From NCBI RefSeq assembly GCF_037126245.1, contig NZ_CP136925.1, positions 248,001-312,000 of the forward strand: a DNA stretch of 64,000 nucleotides. Direction: 5' to 3'. The first letter of the stretch is position 1. Each line of letters starts with the position of its first letter. A program made the translations under genes and the position numbers. Source of the stretch: Mangrovimonas cancribranchiae. GTDB taxonomy: Bacteria; Bacteroidota; Bacteroidia; Flavobacteriales; Flavobacteriaceae. The notes below the pieces were generated by a model. The model saw nothing but the letters and a program-made list of their open reading frames with translations, was not told the DNA's origin and made no database searches. Shown in pieces: positions 49,150 through 58,897 of the stretch.

Positions 49150-49967
49150 AGGAGTGCTTTTAAGGCGTCATAATATTGCTTGGTAATATGAATGCCATTA
49201 TGCCCGGCATCGGTTATAATTGTTAAATCGATGTTTTCTGGAGCAATGGCTTGTAGTTTTTTAGAGTTTTCATCAATATGAACGAGGAAATCGCGACTAC
49301 CGTGGAAAATTTTTATAGGGCATTTCACCTCTTTTATAAATTTGTAGGTAGGAATGTCGTATTTAACTATAAATTCTGGAATAGGTGGCGCAATTTGTTC
49401 GGAAATTAATGTCTTCCAAGAATAATAAGGCGCATTTATAATTAACATTTTTGGGTTGTTTTTGGAAGCTACATAGGTTGCTAATCCGCTGCCTAAAGAA
49501 AACCCTAGAGTAATAATGTTTTCTTCGCTATATCTGGTTTTTGCAAAATCATACACCTTTTGAGCATCATTTAATAATTGCTTGCTGTTGCTGTATTTTC
49601 CATCACTTTTACCATAACCTCTATAATCAACAAATAAAATATCGTAATTGTTTTCCAAATATAGAGGAGCACGTTTTCCCCAATCATGGATAGCTCCAGC
49701 GTTTCCATGATAATACACAATAACACCTTTTGATGCTTCAGCTTTAAAAAGTAAAGCGTTTAAAAACACATTGTCATCAACTTCAATATTTAATTCTTCA
49801 AAAGGTTCTTCAAAGTTAAAAACATAGGTTTTGTCTAGAGTTTTGGGATTGAAAAAAAAGCGTTCTTGTTTAAAATATAAAAACACTAAAATTAATACAT
49901 GAAGAATTGCTAAAACCACAACAACCCTTAGTAAACGACGGAAAATTTTCGGGAAGTTTATTTTCAA
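49146..49967 (-). CDS. Membrane-anchored alpha/beta hydrolase (BEM46/ABHD13-like)
   Basis: The 273-residue protein has an uncleaved N-terminal membrane segment (RVVVVLAILHVLILVFLYF), then an alpha/beta hydrolase: oxyanion region VYYHGNAGAIHDWG, FVDYRGYGKSDGK, nucleophile elbow GFSLGSGLA, Asp in FHGSRDFLVH and His in DAGHNGIH. The triad is complete. The pattern is that of the BEM46/ABHD13 group of serine hydrolases with unknown substrate. It starts 11 bp downstream of the purine nucleoside phosphorylase stop, so probably in the same leftward transcript. Confidence 0.88.
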   Translation of the reverse strand: MKINFPKIFRRLLRVVVVLAILHVLILVFLYFKQERFFFNPKTLDKTYVFNFEEPFEELNIEVDDNVFLNALLFKAEASKGVIVYYHGNAGAIHDWGKRAPLYLENNYDILFVDYRGYGKSDGKYSNSKQLLNDAQKVYDFAKTRYSEENIITLGFSLGSGLATYVASKNNPKMLIINAPYYSWKTLISEQIAPPIPEFIVKYDIPTYKFIKEVKCPIKIFHGSRDFLVHIDENSKKLQAIAPENIDLTIITDAGHNGIHITKQYYDALKALL

Positions 49968-49978
49968 AAGACAAAAAT

Positions 49979-50791
49979 TTAAAGTGTTTTTATAAGCGCT
50001 TTAAAAAGCGTTATTAGGTTAGGTTCTGCTTTTTTTGCCATAGCGATAATGTCTTCAATATTTACTGGCTCTAGATTCTCTGGATTGCATTCATCGGTTA
50101 ATACCGAAATAGCAGCCACCTTTAGGTTTAAGTGATTGGCAACAATAACCTCGGGAACAGTGCTCATGCCAACAGCATCAGAACCTAAAATTTTAAGCAT
50201 GCGGTATTCGGTTTTGGTTTCTAGCTGTGGGCCAACAACGCTAGTATAAATACCCGAATGAAGGGTTATGTTTTTGTCACTAGCAATGGTTTTTAGTTTG
50301 TTTTTGATGTTTGTGTTGTAGGGTTCACTCATATCAACAAAGCGTTCGCCTAAAAGCGAAACACCTTTAAAGGCTAGAGGAGAATTGCCTTGTAGATTTA
50401 TATGGTCGTCTATAAGCATCAATTCCCCTTTTTTAAAGTTTAAGTTTATAGCACCGCTAGCGTTAGAAATAAGTAAGGTGTGGATGCCTAGTTTTTCCAT
50501 AATTCTAACCGGGTAAGTAACGTCTTGTAGTGAATACCCTTCGTAAAAATGGAATCGACCTTGCATAACAACAACCTTTTTGCCTTCTAAACTTCCATAG
50601 ATTAATTTTCCTTTATGAAATTCTACAGAAGCTGTAGGGAAATTAGGAATATGATTGTAGCTAACTTCTTGTATTACGTCTATATCATTTACAATTTGAT
50701 TTAAGCCTGTGCCAAGAATTATACCTATTTCAGGACTGTCAAATCCTTTGTTTTTAAGGTAATCGGTGGTTTCGTTTATAAATTCAATCAT
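49979..50791 (-). CDS. punA: Purine nucleoside phosphorylase
   Basis: Trimeric-type PNP of 270 residues: GIILGTGLNQ phosphate loop, MQGRFHFYEGYSLQDVTYPVR, LISNASGAINLNFKKGELMLI with the substrate-site Asn and Glu region, LETKTEYRMLKILGSDAVGMS and VLTDECNPENLEPV. It splits inosine and guanosine with phosphate in the cytoplasm for purine salvage. First gene of a leftward pair with the hydrolase. Confidence 0.94.
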   Translation of the reverse strand: MIEFINETTDYLKNKGFDSPEIGIILGTGLNQIVNDIDVIQEVSYNHIPNFPTASVEFHKGKLIYGSLEGKKVVVMQGRFHFYEGYSLQDVTYPVRIMEKLGIHTLLISNASGAINLNFKKGELMLIDDHINLQGNSPLAFKGVSLLGERFVDMSEPYNTNIKNKLKTIASDKNITLHSGIYTSVVGPQLETKTEYRMLKILGSDAVGMSTVPEVIVANHLNLKVAAISVLTDECNPENLEPVNIEDIIAMAKKAEPNLITLFKALIKTL

Positions 50792-50878
50792 AATTATACA
50801 TTAAAATGATATTACGAATATAGGTTAAAAACACTTTTTATGTATGGGGGTGTCCTTAATGTTGTAGTTTTTAAAACC

Positions 50879-50922
50879 AAAAAAGCCCTAAATCATTTGT
50901 TATCAAATGTTTAAGGCTTTAA
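50879..50922 (-). terminator. Terminator after tRNA-Phe
   Basis: On the minus strand, AAAGCCTTAAACATTTG pairs imperfectly with CAAATGATTTAGGGCTTT around ATAA and is followed by T's. It follows the tRNA 3' end within 2-3 nt. Confidence 0.8.
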
Positions 50923-50924
50923 GG

Positions 50925-51000
50925 TGGTGGTGCCTCCAGGAATCGAACCAGGGACACAAGGATTTTCAGTCCTTTGCTCTACCAACTGAGCTAAGGCACC
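50925..51000 (-). tRNA. tRNA-Phe (GAA)
   Basis: Minus-strand cloverleaf of 76 nt. Acceptor GGTGCCT / AGGCACC, discriminator A and an encoded CCA; D-arm TAGCTCAGTTGGTAGAGC; anticodon stem AAGGA / TCCTT with loop CTGAAAA, anticodon GAA; T-arm with GGTTCGATTCC. A terminator follows. Confidence 0.97.
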
Positions 51001-51076
51001 AGTTGCTTAATTGCGGATGCAAATATAACGGCATTTTTAATAATCACAAAAGAAACTAAATAAAAAATTCCTTTTG

Positions 51077-51084
51077 TACCTTTA
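51077..51084 (+). promoter_or_regulatory. Promoter -7 element of the coaX operon
   Basis: TACCTTTA fits TAnnTTTG with one change, 18 bp before the coaX ATG. Confidence 0.5.
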
Positions 51085-51102
51085 TCCCTTTATAAATTAC
51101 AC

Positions 51103-51834
51103 ATGAATTTAATTATTGATATAGGAAATACAGCAGTTAAAATAGCTGTTTTTAAGGAAGGTACGCTACTTTTTAGTTCAAGAGGCAAAGTTGCAAACCT
51201 TGAAGAAATAATAAATGAAATATTTCAAGAGTATCCTCAAATTTCACAAGGTATTATTGCTTCAGTTGGAAAATTACCTCTAAATGTTGTTAATTGGTTG
51301 AAGAATAAAATTAATATTATTATTTTAAATAATGAAACAAAATTACCCTTCAAGAATCAATATAAAACACCAAAAACGTTAGGCGTAGATCGTATAGGGT
51401 TAATTAGTGCAGCTGTTGAGGAATATCCCAACAAGCATGTGCTTATAATAGACGCGGGAAGTTGTATCACGTACGATTTTGTAACTAATAATGCCGAATA
51501 TCTTGGCGGCGCTATTTCTCCAGGGGTTCGAATGCGTTATAAAGCTATAAATACTTTTACTGCAGGATTGCCATTACTTGAAACTAAAATACCACAACAT
51601 TTTGTTGGGAACTCTACAGAAAACTCAATACAATCAGGTATTGTGTATGGAGTTTTGAATGAAATTGATGGTTTTGTTAAAGAATACCAAAATAAATATT
51701 CAGATTTAACAGTTATTTTAACAGGAGGAGACGCTAATTTTTTGTCTAAACAATTAAAAAGTAGCATATTTGCCAACTCGAATTTCCTTTTACAGGGTTT
51801 GAACTATATTTTACGATTTAATTTAATTGAATGA
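51103..51834 (+). CDS. coaX: Type III pantothenate kinase
   Basis: The 243-residue protein has the ASKHA-fold CoaX motifs: MNLIIDIGNTAVKIAVF (phosphate 1), TLGVDRIGLISAA, IIDAGSCITYDFV and GGAISPGVRMRYKAINTFTAGLP, plus VILTGGDANFL near the end. It phosphorylates pantothenate, the first step of CoA synthesis, in the cytoplasm. Its stop overlaps the next start by 4 nt. Confidence 0.95.
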   Translation: MNLIIDIGNTAVKIAVFKEGTLLFSSRGKVANLEEIINEIFQEYPQISQGIIASVGKLPLNVVNWLKNKINIIILNNETKLPFKNQYKTPKTLGVDRIGLISAAVEEYPNKHVLIIDAGSCITYDFVTNNAEYLGGAISPGVRMRYKAINTFTAGLPLLETKIPQHFVGNSTENSIQSGIVYGVLNEIDGFVKEYQNKYSDLTVILTGGDANFLSKQLKSSIFANSNFLLQGLNYILRFNLIE

Positions 51835-53147
51835 TTAAAAAGCTTTTAATAGTTTTTCTTGCATTAATTGCATTTACTAGCTACGCTCAAGAAGATGCTG
51901 CTTCACCTTATTCGTTTTACGGTATAGGTAGCCTAAAATTTAAAGGTACTGTAGAAAACCAAAGTATGGGTGGACTTAGTATTTTTTCTGATAGCATCCA
52001 TGTAAATTTACGAAACCCTGCATCTTATGCGGGTAAAAACCTTGAGATTTATGGTAATAAATCAAGGCCAGTAAAATTTACTGTTGGAGGAAGTCACTCT
52101 ACGGCTAAACTAAAAAGTAACTCTGGAGAAGATAGGTATAATAGTTCAACATTCGATTATATAGCACTTTCCATACCTATGAATAAGTTTGGATTTGGTT
52201 TCGGATTGTTGCCTTACACATCGGTTGGTTATAAGCTAGAAACTTATGGAGCCAATGGTATTGAAACAAGATTTAGAGGAGAAGGTGGCGTTAATAAAGC
52301 ATTTTTGTCTTTAGGATATCAAATTACCGATAATTTAAGTGCAGGTATTGATGTAAATTACAATTTTGGAAATATTCAAAATAAAACGTTAGCCTTTTCT
52401 TATAATTCCGATGATGAATTAACAAGATATCAAACTCGAGAAGATAATCGATCTGATTTAAGTGGTTTTAATATCAATCTAGGAGTAATTTACAAACGTA
52501 AAATTACCGATAAATTAGAGTTAACCTCTGCGGCAACTTATACGCCAAAAACAAAATTAAATTCACGTAATCAACGTTACTTTAATACTATAGCGTACAA
52601 TACAAGTCTGCAACAAGAGTTTATTGTTAATACAATTGAAGCTAATTTAGATGCTAACGGATTAAAAGAAACCGAGTTAGTTATGCCAGCTAAACTATCG
52701 GTTGGAGCAGGGATTGGACAACCAAGAAAATGGTTTGTGGGCGCCGAATATACATTTCAAAAAACAAGCGACTTTTCAAACGAATTGTATAATGCTAGTC
52801 AATCTGCAGTAGCAACTAATTATAAAAATGCCTCAAATTTTTCTTTAGGAGGATTTTTTATTCCTGAGTATAATTCATTCTCAAGCTACTTAAAACGTGT
52901 GGTTTATAGGGCTGGTGTGAGGTTTGGGAATACCGGGTTAAGTATAAATAATGAAGATATAAACGAGTTTGGCATATCTTTTGGATTAGGTTTACCAGTT
53001 GGGAACGCATTCTCAAATGCCAATCTAGGTATCGAAGTAGGAGAAAAAGGAACAATTAACAATAACCTAATACAAGAAAACTTTGTTAATATTAACTTGA
53101 GCCTCTCTTTAAACGATAGATGGTTTGTTAAAAGAAAATATAATTAA
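51831..53147 (+). CDS. Putative outer membrane beta-barrel protein
   Basis: The 438-residue protein has a cleaved signal (MIKKLLIVFLALIAFTSYAQ) and a long run of alternating strands ending NINLSLSLNDRWFVKRKYN. An early part (SPYSFYGIGSLKFKG, QSMGGLSIFSDSIHVNLRNPASYAG) is like FadL/PorV-type barrels that begin with a small N-terminal plug. It is translationally coupled to coaX, and the order coaX, barrel, TPR protein, lptC suggests an envelope biogenesis operon. Cargo or function is unknown. Confidence 0.8.
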   Translation: MIKKLLIVFLALIAFTSYAQEDAASPYSFYGIGSLKFKGTVENQSMGGLSIFSDSIHVNLRNPASYAGKNLEIYGNKSRPVKFTVGGSHSTAKLKSNSGEDRYNSSTFDYIALSIPMNKFGFGFGLLPYTSVGYKLETYGANGIETRFRGEGGVNKAFLSLGYQITDNLSAGIDVNYNFGNIQNKTLAFSYNSDDELTRYQTREDNRSDLSGFNINLGVIYKRKITDKLELTSAATYTPKTKLNSRNQRYFNTIAYNTSLQQEFIVNTIEANLDANGLKETELVMPAKLSVGAGIGQPRKWFVGAEYTFQKTSDFSNELYNASQSAVATNYKNASNFSLGGFFIPEYNSFSSYLKRVVYRAGVRFGNTGLSINNEDINEFGISFGLGLPVGNAFSNANLGIEVGEKGTINNNLIQENFVNINLSLSLNDRWFVKRKYN

Positions 53148-53168
53148 GCTTACAATAAATTACGAATT

Positions 53169-54545
53169 ATGAAGACGAAGATTACATTATTAATTACCGT
53201 TTTGTTTTTAGGACTAGGAGTTACCAAAGCTCAAAATGAAGACCTAAACACACTTTCCATCATGACGGAATATACCAAAGCGAAAAATTACGACGCTGCA
53301 TATAAACCGTTTATGGAACTAAGAGAAAGAAACCCTAAATATCACAGAGGGATTTACAAATACGGTGAAGATATTCTTGATTATAAAATAGAAAACACTA
53401 CGGGTGCAGAGCAAGTAGCTTTTATTAACGACTTATTAAAACTTTGGGAACAAAGAGCAACGTATTTTGCTAGTAAAACACCTAAAGGAGAGTATGGCGC
53501 GAAAGCATGCCAGTTAATGTATGATTACAGAAAAGATTTAAGTAAAACCGATGAGGAACTTTATGAATGTTTTGATGCGGCTTATAAAGCAGATCCTAAA
53601 ACGTTTACAAACCCAAAATCGTTATACACATATTTCTCTTTAATGGTAGATTTATACGATGCAGGAAAGAAGCAACCAGCAGAATTGTTTAACAAATATG
53701 ATGATGTTGTAGAAAAAGTAGAAAGCGAAGTAAGTAACTACTCAGAGAAGTTAAACAAGCTTATCGAAAAAGAAGATGCAGGAACAGCGTTAACATCAAG
53801 AGACAAGTCTTATAAAAGATATTATGAGAGTTACCTTTTAAATTATGATAAAATTTTAGACGCTATTAATAGAAAATTAGGTGAAAGAGCCGATTGTGAA
53901 AACTTAATTCCACTTTATACTAAAGACTTTGATGCTAACAAGAACGATGCCGTTTGGTTACAAAGAGCCATGAGTATGATGTACCAAAAAGGTTGTACAG
54001 ACGATGCATTATTTGTAAAAGTTGTTGAACAAAAAAACAGTATCGAGCCAGATGCTAATACAGCATTTTACGTAGGTATTCTTAAAGATAAAGCTGGTCA
54101 GTCTTCTGAAGCACTTAAATATTACGAGCAAGCATTAAGCCTAGAAACAGACGGCTTTAAAAAGGCAAAACTTTACAATAAAATTGCGATAAAGCTAAAA
54201 AGTAAAGGAAGTTACTCTAAAGCAAGAAACTATTTTAGAGAAGCACTAAAATTAAACCCTTCAAACGGAAGACCGCATTTATCAATTGCTGGAATGTATG
54301 CAAGTAGCGCTAATAGCTGTGGCGATTCAAGCTTTAATAAAAGAGCTGTATTTTGGTTAGCAGCATTAGAAGCAGAAAAAGCAGGACGTGTAGATCCAAC
54401 ATTAAAAAGTTCTGCAGCTCAAACAGCAGCAAACTATAGAGCAAAAGCACCTCAAAAATCGGATATCTTTAGTAAAGGTAACGCAGGTGAAACTATTAGA
54501 ATTGGTTGCTGGATTGGAGCTAGTGTTACAGTACCACAAATATAA
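53169..54545 (+). CDS. Exported tetratricopeptide repeat protein
   Basis: The 458-residue protein has a signal peptide (ITLLITVLFLGLGVTKAQ) and helical repeats; the clearest TPRs lie in the last third (AFYVGILKDKAGQSSEALKYYEQAL, AKLYNKIAIKLKSKGSYSKARNYFREAL). It ends GETIRIGCWIGASVTVPQI. Its stop shares a base with the lptC start. A periplasmic scaffold role in envelope assembly is possible; no more can be said from sequence. Confidence 0.85.
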   Translation: MKTKITLLITVLFLGLGVTKAQNEDLNTLSIMTEYTKAKNYDAAYKPFMELRERNPKYHRGIYKYGEDILDYKIENTTGAEQVAFINDLLKLWEQRATYFASKTPKGEYGAKACQLMYDYRKDLSKTDEELYECFDAAYKADPKTFTNPKSLYTYFSLMVDLYDAGKKQPAELFNKYDDVVEKVESEVSNYSEKLNKLIEKEDAGTALTSRDKSYKRYYESYLLNYDKILDAINRKLGERADCENLIPLYTKDFDANKNDAVWLQRAMSMMYQKGCTDDALFVKVVEQKNSIEPDANTAFYVGILKDKAGQSSEALKYYEQALSLETDGFKKAKLYNKIAIKLKSKGSYSKARNYFREALKLNPSNGRPHLSIAGMYASSANSCGDSSFNKRAVFWLAALEAEKAGRVDPTLKSSAAQTAANYRAKAPQKSDIFSKGNAGETIRIGCWIGASVTVPQI

Positions 54546-55099
54546 TGCGTTTACACTTTAAACATATTACAAAACTTATGGTCACAGCATTTGCTGTGAC
54601 CATGTTTTTTTCATGCAAAAACAACTTCGAAGAGGTTAAAAAAATAGGTGTTTCGGAAAACGAGCCTATTGGTATCGCCGAAAATATTAATCTTAAATAT
54701 ACCGACTCTGGTAGAGTAACAGCAAATTTAAGGAGCCCTAAAATGCTAGATTTTACCAACAGAGAGTTTGCGTATAATGAATTTCCAGAAGGAATTACCT
54801 TGTATCTTTTTGATGAACAAAATCAAAAAAGTACTGTTATTTCAGATTATGCTATAGTTTACGATAAAACAGGACTAGTAGATATGCAAGGAAACGTTGT
54901 TTTAGCATCAGCAACAAACGACACCTTGTATGCAGACCAATTATATTACGACCAGAATAAAGAATGGTTGTTTACCAATCAAGCTGTAACCTTTAAAACA
55001 GGTAGAGACCGTATTAATGGCACAGGATTCGATTCCGATGTAAAATTTAAACAAGCGCAGGTTTTAGAAATAGATGGCATCATCACACTTGATGAATAA
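54545..55099 (+). CDS. lptC: LPS export protein LptC, lipoprotein form
   Basis: The 184-residue protein has a lipoprotein-like signal (LMVTAFAVTMFFSCKNN) and an LptC/OstA-type beta-jellyroll (ARGRVTANLRSP-like strand TDSGRVTANLRSPKML, GLVDMQGNVVLAS, DTLYADQLYYDQNKEWLFT, GRDRINGTGFDSD). In the Lpt bridge it hands LPS from the inner membrane LptBFG to LptA. Bacteroidota forms often have a Cys where others have a membrane anchor. TAATG coupling to the TPR gene. Confidence 0.88.
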   Translation: MRLHFKHITKLMVTAFAVTMFFSCKNNFEEVKKIGVSENEPIGIAENINLKYTDSGRVTANLRSPKMLDFTNREFAYNEFPEGITLYLFDEQNQKSTVISDYAIVYDKTGLVDMQGNVVLASATNDTLYADQLYYDQNKEWLFTNQAVTFKTGRDRINGTGFDSDVKFKQAQVLEIDGIITLDE

Positions 55100-55104
55100 T
55101 TCGC

Positions 55105-55112
55105 TATCTTTG
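55105..55112 (+). promoter_or_regulatory. Internal promoter after lptC
   Basis: TATCTTTG, exact consensus, right after the lptC stop. The expected transcript start near 55119 makes ATG 55134 a better start for the next gene than ATG 55122. Confidence 0.5.
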
Positions 55113-55133
55113 CTGTATTAAATGTCCTTATAT

Positions 55134-55325
55134 ATGAAAACCAAACTGTTCAAGTTTTTTCAATACGCATATTTGTTTTTTGCAGTTGTATTTCTTTACG
55201 ATGCTGTAAATAAATATATGACCGATGGTAGTATTGCTTACATGTCTTTATTATTGGCTGCTACGGCTGTTTTTATGTTTTTCTTCAGAAGAAAATTTAA
55301 TAAAAGATTCGAGGATAAGGAGTAA
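55134..55325 (+). CDS. Small two-span membrane protein
   Basis: With the start at 55134 the protein has 63 residues: a basic N-terminus (MKTKLFKFFQ), a membrane span (AYLFFAVVFLYDAV), a short loop (KYMTDGSIAY), a second span (MSLLLAATAVFMFFF) and a basic tail (RRKFNKRFEDKE). It lies between lptC and the CNNM gene, 8 bp before the latter. Function unknown. Confidence 0.75.
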   Translation: MKTKLFKFFQYAYLFFAVVFLYDAVNKYMTDGSIAYMSLLLAATAVFMFFFRRKFNKRFEDKE

Positions 55326-55333
55326 TTCACTCT

Positions 55334-56623
55334 ATGGGAACCGAAGTTGTAATTATAATCATTTCTTTAATTTTATCGGCGTTTTTTTCAGGTATGGAAA
55401 TCGCCTATGTGTCTTCGAACAAGATTCATATTGAAATTGAGAAAAAACAGTCTGGGGTTCTCGCTAAAGTCTTATCTAAATTAACTGCTAAACCTTCAAA
55501 GTTTATTACAACCATGCTTATTGGTAATAATATAGCATTGGTGGTTTATGGGTTTTTTATGGGCGATTTGTTGGTAAGCTGGTTTCAAGAATCGTTACTT
55601 CCATCAAATTATGCTGTTGTAAACTATTTGTTTGATGAGTTAAGTTTACTCTCGCAAACCATAATATCAACTTTAGTTATTTTAATTACAGCCGAGTTTT
55701 TACCAAAGGTATTTTTTCAAATCTATGCCAATACCTTATTAAAAGCATTGGCCTTACCTGCGTATGTATTTTACGTGCTATTCTCACTCGTGTCGCAATT
55801 TGTTATTTGGATTTCAGATTTTATTTTAAAACACGTTTTTAAAACCGAAGGCGACCAAGTACAATTAGCCTTTTCAAAAGTAGAATTAGGCCATTATATA
55901 AGCGAGCAAATGGAATCGGTAGAAGAGCATGATGAAGTCGATAACGAAATACAGATTTTTCAAAATGCGTTAGAGTTTTCCGATGTAAAAGCACGCGAAG
56001 TTATGGTGCCAAGAACCGAAATTGTTGCGGTAGATGTAAACGAAACGCCTAAACAACTTAACGCTCTTTTTACCGAAACAGGCTTTTCTAAAATACTCGT
56101 TTTTAAAGAAAATGTAGACGATATTTTAGGGTACATTCATTCGTTCGAGTTGTTTAAAAAACCTAAAACAATTAAGTCTATAATTTTGCCAGTTGAGTTT
56201 GTTCCAGAGACCATGCTGGTAAAAGACATTTTAAATGTGCTTATAAAAAAGCGCAAAAGTATGGCTGTTGTTTTAGATGAATACGGCGGAACTTCAGGGG
56301 TTATGACGGTGGAAGATATTGTAGAAGAACTTTTTGGTGAAATTGAAGACGAACACGATACCGTAGCATTAATAGAAGAAGTTGTTGGCAATGCGTACAA
56401 GTTTTCGGCACGATTAGAAGTCGATTATATTAACGAAACCTATAAGTTAGAACTTCCCGAAGGCGAAAACTACGAAACCTTAGGCGGATTAATTGTAGAT
56501 CATACAGAAGAAATTCCTAAACAAAACGACATAGTTCTTATAGAACCATTTCAATTTACTATTTTAGAAGTGTCTAATACCAAAATAGACTTAGTCGAAC
56601 TCAAAGTTTTACAAGAAGACTAA
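55334..56623 (+). CDS. CNNM/CorC-type transporter (hemolysin family)
   Basis: The 429-residue protein has an N-terminal DUF21 membrane domain (residues about 1-190; FFSGMEIAYVSSNKIHIE, TTMLIGNNIALVVYG), a CBS pair (about 205-335; REVMVPRTEIVAVDVN, KSMAVVLDEYGGTSGVMTVEDIVEELFGEI) and a CorC_HlyC domain at the end (FSARLEVDYINETYKLELP). The family exports magnesium or other divalent cations; in Flavobacterium the gliding-linked GldE belongs to it, but nothing here proves that identity. Confidence 0.9.
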   Translation: MGTEVVIIIISLILSAFFSGMEIAYVSSNKIHIEIEKKQSGVLAKVLSKLTAKPSKFITTMLIGNNIALVVYGFFMGDLLVSWFQESLLPSNYAVVNYLFDELSLLSQTIISTLVILITAEFLPKVFFQIYANTLLKALALPAYVFYVLFSLVSQFVIWISDFILKHVFKTEGDQVQLAFSKVELGHYISEQMESVEEHDEVDNEIQIFQNALEFSDVKAREVMVPRTEIVAVDVNETPKQLNALFTETGFSKILVFKENVDDILGYIHSFELFKKPKTIKSIILPVEFVPETMLVKDILNVLIKKRKSMAVVLDEYGGTSGVMTVEDIVEELFGEIEDEHDTVALIEEVVGNAYKFSARLEVDYINETYKLELPEGENYETLGGLIVDHTEEIPKQNDIVLIEPFQFTILEVSNTKIDLVELKVLQED

Positions 56624-56722
56624 AATACTAACCCCTTAATAATTAAAGAGATTTTCTACTTTTATTATTAAATAGAAAATGGTATTTTCGCGCACGATAA
56701 TTTTAATTCAACAAAGAAAAGA

Positions 56723-58849
56723 ATGGCAGTTTTAAATAACATTAGAAAACGCGGACTATTTTTAATCATTATCATAGCATTAGCATTATTCTCATTTGTG
56801 TTAGCAGATTTGTTTAGAAATAGCGATGCCTTAATGAACAAATCCCAAAACGTTGTAGCTACCATAAACGGTAAAGATATTACTAGAGAAAGCTTTATGC
56901 AAAAGGTAGAAGCAGCCCAAAGACAAATGGGTGGAAACGGTACAACTACACAGGCAATGAATAGAGTGTGGAACCAAGAGCTAAGACAAGCCGTTTTACA
57001 AACTCAGTTTGAAGAGTTAGGATTAAGCATTGAGACAGATGAAATGAAAGACTTGCTAAGAACAAGTTTAGCAAACAATCCAAACTTTCAAAATGCCGCA
57101 GGACTTTTTGATGAGGCTAAAATGAACGAATATATTGCCAATTTAAAAGCCACTTCAGATGTAGCTTACCAACAATGGGTAGATTACGAAAACAGCATAG
57201 CAACAAACTCGTTACAGCAAGATTACTTCAATATGGTAAAAGCTGGAATGATGGGAACTGTTGCCGAAGGAGAATTAGAGTACAAACTTCAAAACGATAA
57301 AGTGGATATTAAATTTGTACAAGTACCTTACAGCGCTATTCCAGACAGTACAGTAGCCGTATCAAAATCTGAAATTAAAGCTTACGTACAAGATCATAAA
57401 AAAGAGTTTGAGGTTGAAGAAACAAGAGATGTACGTTACGTAAAATTTGAAGAAAAAGCATCTTTAGAAGATGAAAATAACATTAAAAAAGACCTTGCAA
57501 ACCTTTTAAATGATAGCGTAGAATACAACGAAGTAACAAAAAGCAACGATACCATTAAAGGCTTTGCACATGTAACTAACAACAAATCTTACATTAACAG
57601 ACACTCTGATATTAAATTTCAAGATCGTTTTCAGTTTAAATCAGAAATTTCTAAAACAATTGCCGATAGCGTTTATAACTTAAACGTAGGTGATGTTTAC
57701 GGACCTTATAAAGACGCTGGTTATTTCAAATTAACAAAAGTAATTGAAACTAAAAACTTACCAGATTCTGCACAAGCAAGACATATTTTAATTCCTTTTG
57801 TAGGCGCATCTAGTGCTGGACCAGAAATAACACAAACAGAAACTCAAGCGAAAGCCACAGCAGACAGCCTATTAAACGAGTTGAAAAACGATTTATCTAA
57901 ATTTGAAACTTTTGTAACTGAATTTTCTTCAGATCAAGGAAGTGTGGAAAAAGGAGGTAGATACGAGTACTTTAGCTACAATACCATGGTGCCAGCGTTT
58001 AGAGACTTTGTTTTTGAAAATGACAAAGGTGAATTAGGCGTTGTAAAATCACCATTTGGTTTCCATATTATCGAGGTAGAAGGACATAAAAACGAGCAAA
58101 AAGTACTTAAGTTAGGAACTATTGCCAGAGAAATTGAGCCTTCAGAAAAGACTATTGATAATGTATTTATGGATGTATCTAAATTTGAAATAGCCTTAGA
58201 AGATGGTGATTTTGAAACATTAGCTAAAGATAAAGAATACGTTATACGTCCAGTTAACGGAGTAAAAATTCTAGATGAAAATATTCCTGGATTATCAAGC
58301 CAAAGACCAATAGTGCGTTGGGCTTTTGAAGAAGGAACAAAAGTAGGCGATTATAAACGTTTTACAGTTCCTGGAGGTTATGCTGTTGTACAAGTTGTTG
58401 GTAAGCACGACGCTGGTTTAATGAATGCTGAAGAAGCTTCTGTAAAAGTATTACCAGTTTTAAGAAAACAGAAAAAAGCAGCACAAATAAGAGAACGCGT
58501 TACAGCAACTACATTACAAGATTTAGCATCGGCTGAAAGTACTTCTGTAAGATCTTCAATGGCAATTAACATGAAAAACCCAACCATATCTGGTGCAGGA
58601 CAAGAGCCATTAGTAGTTGGACAAGCGTTTGCAATGGAAGAAGGTGAAACATCAAACTTAATTGATGGTGAAAAAGGTGTTTACATGATAGAGGTGACTA
58701 AGAAAACTCCTGCAGCCGATATGGATAACTACCAAGGATTCTCTTATCAAGTAGAGCAGCAAAAAGTAAACTCTGTAAACTCAACGTTATATAACGCTTT
58801 AAAAGATCAAGCAGAGATTGAAGATAATAGAGCGAACACAGTTCAGTAA
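56723..58849 (+). CDS. PpiD/SurA-like membrane-anchored peptidyl-prolyl isomerase
   Basis: The 708-residue protein has an N-terminal membrane anchor (RGLFLIIIIALALFSFVLADLF), a SurA_N-type chaperone region (VVATINGKDITRESFMQKVE), a parvulin domain near residues 345-465 (DSAQARHILIPF, GSVEKGGRYEYFS, SPFGFHIIEVEGHK) and a long C-terminal chaperone part. It helps newly exported outer membrane proteins to fold in the periplasm. Last gene of the rightward envelope cluster, followed by a strong terminator. Confidence 0.92.
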   Translation: MAVLNNIRKRGLFLIIIIALALFSFVLADLFRNSDALMNKSQNVVATINGKDITRESFMQKVEAAQRQMGGNGTTTQAMNRVWNQELRQAVLQTQFEELGLSIETDEMKDLLRTSLANNPNFQNAAGLFDEAKMNEYIANLKATSDVAYQQWVDYENSIATNSLQQDYFNMVKAGMMGTVAEGELEYKLQNDKVDIKFVQVPYSAIPDSTVAVSKSEIKAYVQDHKKEFEVEETRDVRYVKFEEKASLEDENNIKKDLANLLNDSVEYNEVTKSNDTIKGFAHVTNNKSYINRHSDIKFQDRFQFKSEISKTIADSVYNLNVGDVYGPYKDAGYFKLTKVIETKNLPDSAQARHILIPFVGASSAGPEITQTETQAKATADSLLNELKNDLSKFETFVTEFSSDQGSVEKGGRYEYFSYNTMVPAFRDFVFENDKGELGVVKSPFGFHIIEVEGHKNEQKVLKLGTIAREIEPSEKTIDNVFMDVSKFEIALEDGDFETLAKDKEYVIRPVNGVKILDENIPGLSSQRPIVRWAFEEGTKVGDYKRFTVPGGYAVVQVVGKHDAGLMNAEEASVKVLPVLRKQKKAAQIRERVTATTLQDLASAESTSVRSSMAINMKNPTISGAGQEPLVVGQAFAMEEGETSNLIDGEKGVYMIEVTKKTPAADMDNYQGFSYQVEQQKVNSVNSTLYNALKDQAEIEDNRANTVQ

Positions 58850-58868
58850 AAACTGTTTAAAATATATT

Positions 58869-58897
58869 AAAAAGCCTCACAAATGTGAGGCTTTTTT
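58869..58897. terminator. Bidirectional terminator
   Basis: Stem AAAAAGCCTCAC / GTGAGGCTTTTT with an AAAT loop and a T run, between the convergent chaperone and GYDIA kinase genes. Confidence 0.92.
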